A DNA stretch of 64,000 bases from the NCBI RefSeq assembly GCF_018860965.1, contig NZ_JAHKQF010000016.1, forward strand, positions 49,814-113,813, in the 5' to 3' direction. Origin of the DNA: Alteromonas sp. C1M14. GTDB taxonomy: Bacteria > Pseudomonadota > Gammaproteobacteria > Enterobacterales > Alteromonadaceae. A program made the translations under genes and the position numbers. A model generated the notes under the pieces. That model worked only from the letters and a program-made list of their open reading frames with translations, ran no database searches and had not been told where the DNA came from. Shown here piece by piece: positions 59,752 through 64,000 of this stretch; the first letter of the stretch is position 1; each line of letters starts with the position of its first letter.

Positions 59752-59779
59752 AAAAGCCAGAGCTTCGTCTCTGGCTTTT
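59752..59779 (+). terminator. Terminator after the DUF3360 gene
   Basis: AAAAGCCAGAG at 59752-59762 pairs with CTCTGGCTTTT at 59769-59779, followed by T. Confidence 0.92.
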
Positions 59780-59834
59780 TGCTATTCAAGCCGGTTTTAA
59801 TGGCAATGATTGGTTATGACGACTTATAGCGGCA

Positions 59835-59890
59835 TTGACATACCCATCATCACATGCAAATATTCACATATGTAATTTAAAACATATGTG
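59835..59890 (+). promoter_or_regulatory. ars promoter and ArsR operator
   Basis: TTGACA at 59835-59840 is followed after 17 bases by AAATAT, a plausible promoter. CACATATGT at 59865-59873 and ACATATGTG at 59882-59890 form a perfect 9-bp inverted repeat around the predicted start point, directly before arsR. ArsR would block transcription here and leave on binding arsenite. Confidence 0.8.
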
Positions 59891-59895
59891 GATAT

Positions 59896-60231
59896 ATGAA
59901 TCCCACTCAATTTTTTAAATGTCTGTCCGATGAGTCCAGACTTAAATCTGTGCTACTTATACACCAGTTTAATGAGGCCTGTGTGTGTGAGTTAATGGAA
60001 GCACTGGCAATGGATCAACCCAAAACATCCCGTCATCTCGCCTCCCTTCGCAAATGCAATATTTTACTTGATGAGCGCCGAGGGAAATGGGTGTACTACC
60101 GTCTTCATCCCGAATTACCCCAATGGGCCTATGAGGTCATCGCGAAAACCGCCGCGGGTACGGATTCGTTTATATCTAATGCTGCCGTCAAATTTAAACA
60201 ATGCCAAATAAAACGCAACGACTGCTGTTAA
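59896..60231 (+). CDS. arsR: Arsenic-responsive repressor ArsR
   Basis: A 111-residue winged-helix repressor. CVCELMEAL (about 31) is the arsenite-binding CxC-type site; DNA recognition follows (QPKTSRHLASLRKCNIL). The tail ends in a CC pair, as in several marine ArsR proteins. No clear ribosome site, the leader is very short. Its 3' end overlaps in part with the leader of arsC. Confidence 0.95.
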   Translation: MNPTQFFKCLSDESRLKSVLLIHQFNEACVCELMEALAMDQPKTSRHLASLRKCNILLDERRGKWVYYRLHPELPQWAYEVIAKTAAGTDSFISNAAVKFKQCQIKRNDCC

Positions 60232-60242
60232 CAGGAAACCTT

Positions 60243-60716
60243 ATGAAGATTCTTTTTATTTGTACCCACAATCGCTGCAGAAGCATTCTTTCTGAAGCTA
60301 TTACCAATAAAATTGCTGGCGGTGTCATTGATGCGCGCAGTGCAGGCAGTCAGCCTGTGGGCGAAGTCCACCCACTATCGGTTAAGTATCTTCAACAAAC
60401 CGGATATCCAACCGACAGCTTAAAAAGCCAATCATGGGACGAGTTTGAAGATTTTCATGCCGATGTGGTGATCACCGTATGTGATGCTGCCGCCGGTGAA
60501 GCCTGCCCAGTTTGGTTTGGAAAAAGCATCAAAGTCCACTGGGGTTTAGCAGATCCTTCAAAAATCGAAGGCAGTGAAGAAGACGTAAAAACGGCGTTTT
60601 TAAACACCATTAAAATTATTGAACAACGCGCAACTAAATTAGCCAAAATTGCCACACAAGATCTCGATACGGCCTCGCTAAAAGTCGCGTTAAATGACTT
60701 AGGAGCCCAGTCGTAA
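60243..60716 (+). CDS. arsC: Arsenate reductase, low-molecular-weight phosphatase type
   Basis: A 157-residue enzyme that reduces arsenate to arsenite. The P-loop CTHNRCRS (C7 to R13) fits CX5R of the LMW phosphatase-like ArsC; later cysteines occur in [15 protein letters not shown] and could form the redox cascade. ATG at 60243 with AGGAAA upstream; an earlier in-frame start overlaps arsR. Overlaps arsH by one base. Confidence 0.94.
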   Translation: MKILFICTHNRCRSILSEAITNKIAGGVIDARSAGSQPVGEVHPLSVKYLQQTGYPTDSLKSQSWDEFEDFHADVVITVCDAAAGEACPVWFGKSIKVHWGLADPSKIEGSEEDVKTAFLNTIKIIEQRATKLAKIATQDLDTASLKVALNDLGAQS

Positions 60717-61432
60717 TGAGTCAAGATCTCTCAACTCCGAATATCGTTGAAGCCGAGTGGAAAACCCCTTCCCAAGCGCAATTCAATATGACGTTTTCAA
60801 CCCACAAACCGCGTATATTACTCATGTATGGCTCGTTAAGAGAGCGTTCCTACAGCCGCCTTGTGGTAGAAGAAGCAGCGCGGATCCTCAATAAATTAGG
60901 CGCAGAATCCCGTATATTTAATCCTCACGGCTTACCGCAAACAGACACCGAAGATGAATCACACCCCAAAGTTCAAGAGTTACGGGATATGGTTATCTGG
61001 TCTGAAGGCCAAGTGTGGTGTTCACCAGAAAGGCACGGCTCCATGACCAGTATTTTCAAAAGTCAGATAGATTGGATCCCGTTAAGTTTAGGCGGTGTGC
61101 GACCCACCCAGGGAAAAACTCTAGCCGTCATGCAAGTATGTGGTGGCTCCCAATCCTTTAATACGGTCAATCAGATGCGTGTTTTAGGTCGCTGGATGCG
61201 TATGGTCACCATTCCTAATCAATCTTCGGTCCCTAAGGCATTTCTCGAGTTTAACGAGGAGGGACGCATGATCCCTTCACCGTTTTACAATCGCATTGTG
61301 GATGTGTTGGAAGAACTAATGAAATTTACCCTGCTGTTGCGGGACAACAAAGAATACCTTGTTGACCGTTATTCCGAACGGGTTGAATCAGCGGAAGAAC
61401 TTAGTAAACGGGTTAACCAAAAATCAATTTAG
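60716..61432 (+). CDS. arsH: ArsH organoarsenical oxidase
   Basis: A 238-residue NADPH-dependent FMN reductase-family enzyme that oxidises trivalent methylated arsenicals. [22 protein letters not shown] (in part) and the segment [20 protein letters not shown] (in part) are ArsH-specific. It is coupled to arsC and lies nine bases before acr3. Confidence 0.95.
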   Translation: MSQDLSTPNIVEAEWKTPSQAQFNMTFSTHKPRILLMYGSLRERSYSRLVVEEAARILNKLGAESRIFNPHGLPQTDTEDESHPKVQELRDMVIWSEGQVWCSPERHGSMTSIFKSQIDWIPLSLGGVRPTQGKTLAVMQVCGGSQSFNTVNQMRVLGRWMRMVTIPNQSSVPKAFLEFNEEGRMIPSPFYNRIVDVLEELMKFTLLLRDNKEYLVDRYSERVESAEELSKRVNQKSI

Positions 61433-61441
61433 GACATAATA

Positions 61442-62461
61442 ATGGGATTTTTTGAACGTTATCTTTCTGTGTGGGTAGGCCTTGCCATTCTAATTGGCCT
61501 GATTGCAGGCAGCATGTTTCCAGGGCTGTTTAGCACCGTTGCAGGACTTGAATTTGCGCACGTTAACTTGGTTATTGCTGTGCTGATTTGGCTAATGATT
61601 TACCCGATGATGGTGCAGGTGGATTTTTCCTCCATTAAAGATGTGGGCAAAAAACCCAAAGGGTTAATATTAACTTTAGTAATCAATTGGTTACTAAAGC
61701 CTTTTTCCATGGCGTTCTTAGGCTGGCTGTTCTTTAAGGGGATTTTTGCCGACTGGGTCGACCCACAAACCGCATCAGAATACATCGCCGGCATGATCCT
61801 TCTGGGCGTTGCGCCTTGCACCGCCATGGTATTCGTATGGAGTCAATTAACCAAAGGTGATGCCAATTACACGCTGGTACAAGTCTCGGTTAACGATATC
61901 ATCATGATTTTTGCTTTCGCACCTTTAGCGGCATTTCTATTGGGCGTTACCGACATTACTGTGCCTTGGGATACGTTGTTACTGTCCGTTGTCTTATACG
62001 TGGTGATCCCCTTAGTTGCGGGTGCCATTACCCGTAAAAAACTGGATAAAGGTGATGATCACACCAAACTGAACGGCTTTTTAAGCACTATGAAGCCTTG
62101 GTCAGTGGTGGGCTTACTGTCAACGGTTGTGCTGCTGTTTGGTTTTCAGTCAGAAACCATCATTGCCGACCCCCAAGCCATAGTGCTTATTGCCATTCCA
62201 TTACTGATTCAAACTTACGGTATCTTTGCCCTAGCTTACTGGCTAGCCAAGCGTATGGGCTTAAGTCATGATATTGCCGCTCCGGCATGTATGATTGGCA
62301 CCTCCAACTTCTTTGAACTGGCTGTGGCCGTGGCCATTTCTTTGTTTGGCCTGCATTCAGGTGCGGCATTAGCTACCGTTGTGGGTGTATTAGTAGAAGT
62401 ACCGGTTATGTTGTCATTGGTGTGGTTTGCCAACAAAACTAAGCATTGGTTTACACCCTAA
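61442..62461 (+). CDS. acr3: Arsenite efflux transporter, ACR3 family
   Basis: A 339-residue inner-membrane protein with ten membrane segments. The conserved cysteine of ACR3 lies in [15 protein letters not shown] (about 123), with [17 protein letters not shown] after it. It exports the arsenite made by ArsC. Often named arsB, but this is the ACR3 (BASS) type. Last gene of the arsRC-arsH-acr3 operon. No clear terminator follows. Confidence 0.95.
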   Translation: MGFFERYLSVWVGLAILIGLIAGSMFPGLFSTVAGLEFAHVNLVIAVLIWLMIYPMMVQVDFSSIKDVGKKPKGLILTLVINWLLKPFSMAFLGWLFFKGIFADWVDPQTASEYIAGMILLGVAPCTAMVFVWSQLTKGDANYTLVQVSVNDIIMIFAFAPLAAFLLGVTDITVPWDTLLLSVVLYVVIPLVAGAITRKKLDKGDDHTKLNGFLSTMKPWSVVGLLSTVVLLFGFQSETIIADPQAIVLIAIPLLIQTYGIFALAYWLAKRMGLSHDIAAPACMIGTSNFFELAVAVAISLFGLHSGAALATVVGVLVEVPVMLSLVWFANKTKHWFTP

Positions 62462-62586
62462 TTCATTTAGAGGTAACGTGTAACTATCTATTAAATTATT
62501 CTCTTTTTGAATGCTCTATGAGCAGTTGGTTATGACAACTTGCCAAACTTTTTCAATTGGGACATAAAACGCAGAGGAGTTGCGAC

Positions 62587-63633
62587 ATTTCATTTTCAAA
62601 CAAAACCATGGTTTTTGCTTGTGGACTTTTATTGGTAAATAATATGGCCTATTGTCAAGACAGAAAAAGCCTCGCTGTTAAAAAGTTTGCATGGCAGCCA
62701 ACGGAAAGCGCGCCAAAAGCGTACCCTATTGAAATTTATCGTGGCATCATCACCTGTGAAGACGGAAGCACAGTCAATATTCCCTCTGGTGGGCGCACGG
62801 TCCATAACGGTTGGGGAGAGACAGGCTCTACCTATGTCGTGGGCGACGACGTTAAATCTATCCCCAAAACACTGCACATAACTTGGTTATCATTTATCGA
62901 AAATCAGTTCTACACGGGTAACTTTCCATTACCTGTTGAGCAAATAAAAAAGTTATTTGAAACCGGCTATACCGATCACTTAGGCAAGAAGCAAACCTAT
63001 TCGTCAGTGGTAGTGGGAATGGCGCCTAAAGGACATGTTTCGGTGTGGTTGCTAGGCGCAGATAAATCCGTAGAGATCGGTCATTTTAAGGCTCATCAAA
63101 CCACCGTTAGCATGCAATCCTTTAATCCCAGCGGTATACAAGATCGCGCCAAATACGTAGCGGATACACTTGCCTATTGGTCGGAAAAAGAAGATACATA
63201 TCAAGAAGGTAAAGCAGATGAGGAAGTCAATTGGAGTATCTTTCGTAGCACTTACCCATGGAAATTAGATTATCAGTTCACGCATACCGGAACACCGGCT
63301 GAGATACGGGTGAAATTCTTTAACGGAACCCATTTTTATTTTAAAACCTCTAACCCTGAAATCAGAGACTATACCAATTCTGCCCTTCCTAAAGCCATCG
63401 GCTATAAATGGTATGATGAAGACCATAATAAATTTGGCGCGGATATTACCTTTGATCACCAAGAAACAATGTCTGCTTTTAAAACGCTTTTTAGCCATAC
63501 CGATATTGAAACAGCCACTCTGAGTATTACCGTTGACAACCATAACCAGTCGGTGGAGCTAGTATTAAGCTCGACTGAAGACTCAGTCAAGCTAAGCAAC
63601 ACCACTATCAAGGTTTATTCTACATCTGACTGA
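62587..63633 (+). CDS. Secreted DUF2931-like protein
   Basis: A protein of about 349 residues with a signal peptide (SFSNKTMVFACGLLL and on). ITCEDGSTVNIPSGG, GETGSTYVVGDD and LHITWLSFIENQFYTG resemble DUF2931 lipoproteins of gammaproteobacteria, though the usual lipobox is not clear. The start is uncertain: ATT at 62587 has AGAGGAG eight bases upstream and gives a normal signal peptide; ATG at 62608 has none; TTG at 62557 lies before the ribosome site. A rare ATT start is inferred. It probably has an envelope role. Confidence 0.6.
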   Translation: MSFSNKTMVFACGLLLVNNMAYCQDRKSLAVKKFAWQPTESAPKAYPIEIYRGIITCEDGSTVNIPSGGRTVHNGWGETGSTYVVGDDVKSIPKTLHITWLSFIENQFYTGNFPLPVEQIKKLFETGYTDHLGKKQTYSSVVVGMAPKGHVSVWLLGADKSVEIGHFKAHQTTVSMQSFNPSGIQDRAKYVADTLAYWSEKEDTYQEGKADEEVNWSIFRSTYPWKLDYQFTHTGTPAEIRVKFFNGTHFYFKTSNPEIRDYTNSALPKAIGYKWYDEDHNKFGADITFDHQETMSAFKTLFSHTDIETATLSITVDNHNQSVELVLSSTEDSVKLSNTTIKVYSTSD

Positions 63634-63691
63634 GGGTCGCCATTGCGCAGCTTAGATATTGTTTAATCCCCAATTTGCCGCATAAGAAAAA

Positions 63692-63708
63692 GATAATCGT
63701 TATCATAT
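63692..63708. promoter_or_regulatory. Fur-box-like site 1
   Basis: GATAATCGTTATCATAT, a GATAA/TTATC palindrome with three-base centre, resembles the Fur consensus. It lies about 140 bases before the TonB receptor start. Confidence 0.55.
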
Positions 63709-63725
63709 CAATGAGCAATGGCCCT

Positions 63726-63747
63726 AACGCAAAGCTCATTGCGTTTT
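63726..63747 (+). terminator. Hairpin after the DUF2931-like gene
   Basis: AACGCAA at 63726-63732 pairs with TTGCGTT at 63739-63745, followed by TT. A GCTCATT in the loop could pair with AATGAGC upstream. Moderate terminator. Confidence 0.5.
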
Positions 63748-63814
63748 CAATGTAAATAGTGTGATAAAAAACATTTAGTTGTTGCAAAAATCGATGGCCC
63801 ACCTTAGGATCAAA

Positions 63815-63834
63815 ACAACAATCATTATCATTTG
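63815..63834. promoter_or_regulatory. Fur-box-like site 2
   Basis: ACAACAATCATTATCATTT, close to GATAATCATTATC, sits just before the start of the TonB receptor and would block transcription or translation start when iron is present. Confidence 0.65.
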
Positions 63835-63842
63835 CGCTACTA

Positions 63843-64000
63843 ATGCGATTTAACCTTTCACTTGTTTTTATTAGCTTTATTTCCATTCATGCTGGCGCAG
63901 GGGAACTCGCGGCAAATGCTACCGCGCCGGAAACTATCGTCGTAACAGGCACTCGTACTGCCAAAATGCTGTACAACTCGCCGGTAAAAGTGGATGTGAT
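63843..64000 (+). CDS. TonB-dependent receptor, N-terminal part (cut by window end)
   Basis: The first 52 residues of a protein starting ATG at 63843: signal peptide (about 1-19), then PETIVVTGTRTAKMLYNSPV, the typical beginning of a TonB receptor plug (xxVVTGTRT). The Fur-like sites upstream suggest iron control, as for a siderophore, heme or vitamin receptor. The rest lies beyond the window. Confidence 0.85.
   Translation, partial: MRFNLSLVFISFISIHAGAGELAANATAPETIVVTGTRTAKMLYNSPVKVDV

Noticed and set aside
63620..63886. 88-codon minus-strand frame across the Fur-like sites
   Set aside because: It overlaps two Fur-box-like sites, a hairpin and the start of a real TonB receptor; no family resemblance.

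Overview
The window reads as the chromosome of a marine gammaproteobacterium close to Alteromonas (order Alteromonadales). This rests on gene content and order. The block pdxB-asd-fimV-truA-accD-folC-dedD-cvpA-purF, the pairs fabB/mnmC and yfcL/epmC, the divergent pair fadR/nhaB followed by dsbB, and yoaA-tsaB-yeaY-fadD-rnd-ycgL-ycgM-ycgN all resemble the enterobacterial order, with Alteromonadales-type additions. I found no rRNA, tRNA or CRISPR array.

Positions 1 to about 5070 are the end of an integrated mobile element, visibly richer in A+T than the rest. It holds an unknown gene, a MobV/Pre-type relaxase, an internally deleted remnant of a type ISP restriction-modification enzyme, a complete miaE (tRNA hydroxylase) and a large serine recombinase. 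Just past the recombinase, at 5051-5215, is the first 48 codons of a second, different miaE, cut after its ELK residues. The element therefore appears to have inserted into the host miaE while carrying its own full miaE directly behind its recombinase. Both genes are oriented so that the interrupted host promoter reads into them. The far end of the element lies outside the window. This is the most interesting observation here.

5.4-19 kb is housekeeping on the minus strand: a Yip1-like membrane protein (plus strand), purF, cvpA, dedD, folC, accD, truA, the polar hub protein fimV, asd, pdxB and fabB. 19-26 kb carries mnmC, three tandem FlgO-type lipoproteins, and an epmC / NAD-kinase-like / yfcL operon. 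26-46 kb holds lipid and envelope genes: a thioesterase, fadH with a divergent TetR regulator and paired operators, a degenerate HD-domain protein, fadR, nhaB, dsbB, ycgN, ycgM, a lytic transglycosylase, ycgL, rnd, fadD, a hydrolase, a Slp-type lipoprotein, tsaB, yoaA and a TraB/GumN protein. FadR-like operators can be read upstream of fadR, fadD and accD, and more weakly fabB, suggesting one local regulon that joins fatty acid breakdown and synthesis.

46-56.4 kb is a tight eight-gene minus-strand operon: TonB-dependent receptor, TVP38-flavin disulfide reductase fusion, DUF547 protein, YnjB/YnjC/YnjD ABC importer, a YnjF-type CDP-alcohol phosphatidyltransferase and a fatty-acid-hydroxylase-family protein. 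It looks like uptake of an unknown substrate linked to membrane lipid chemistry. 56.6-64 kb has a DoxX protein, a SYLF lipoprotein, a DUF3360 membrane protein, an arsRC-arsH-acr3 arsenic operon with a clear palindromic operator, a secreted DUF2931-like protein, and the start of a Fur-box-preceded TonB receptor cut by the window edge.
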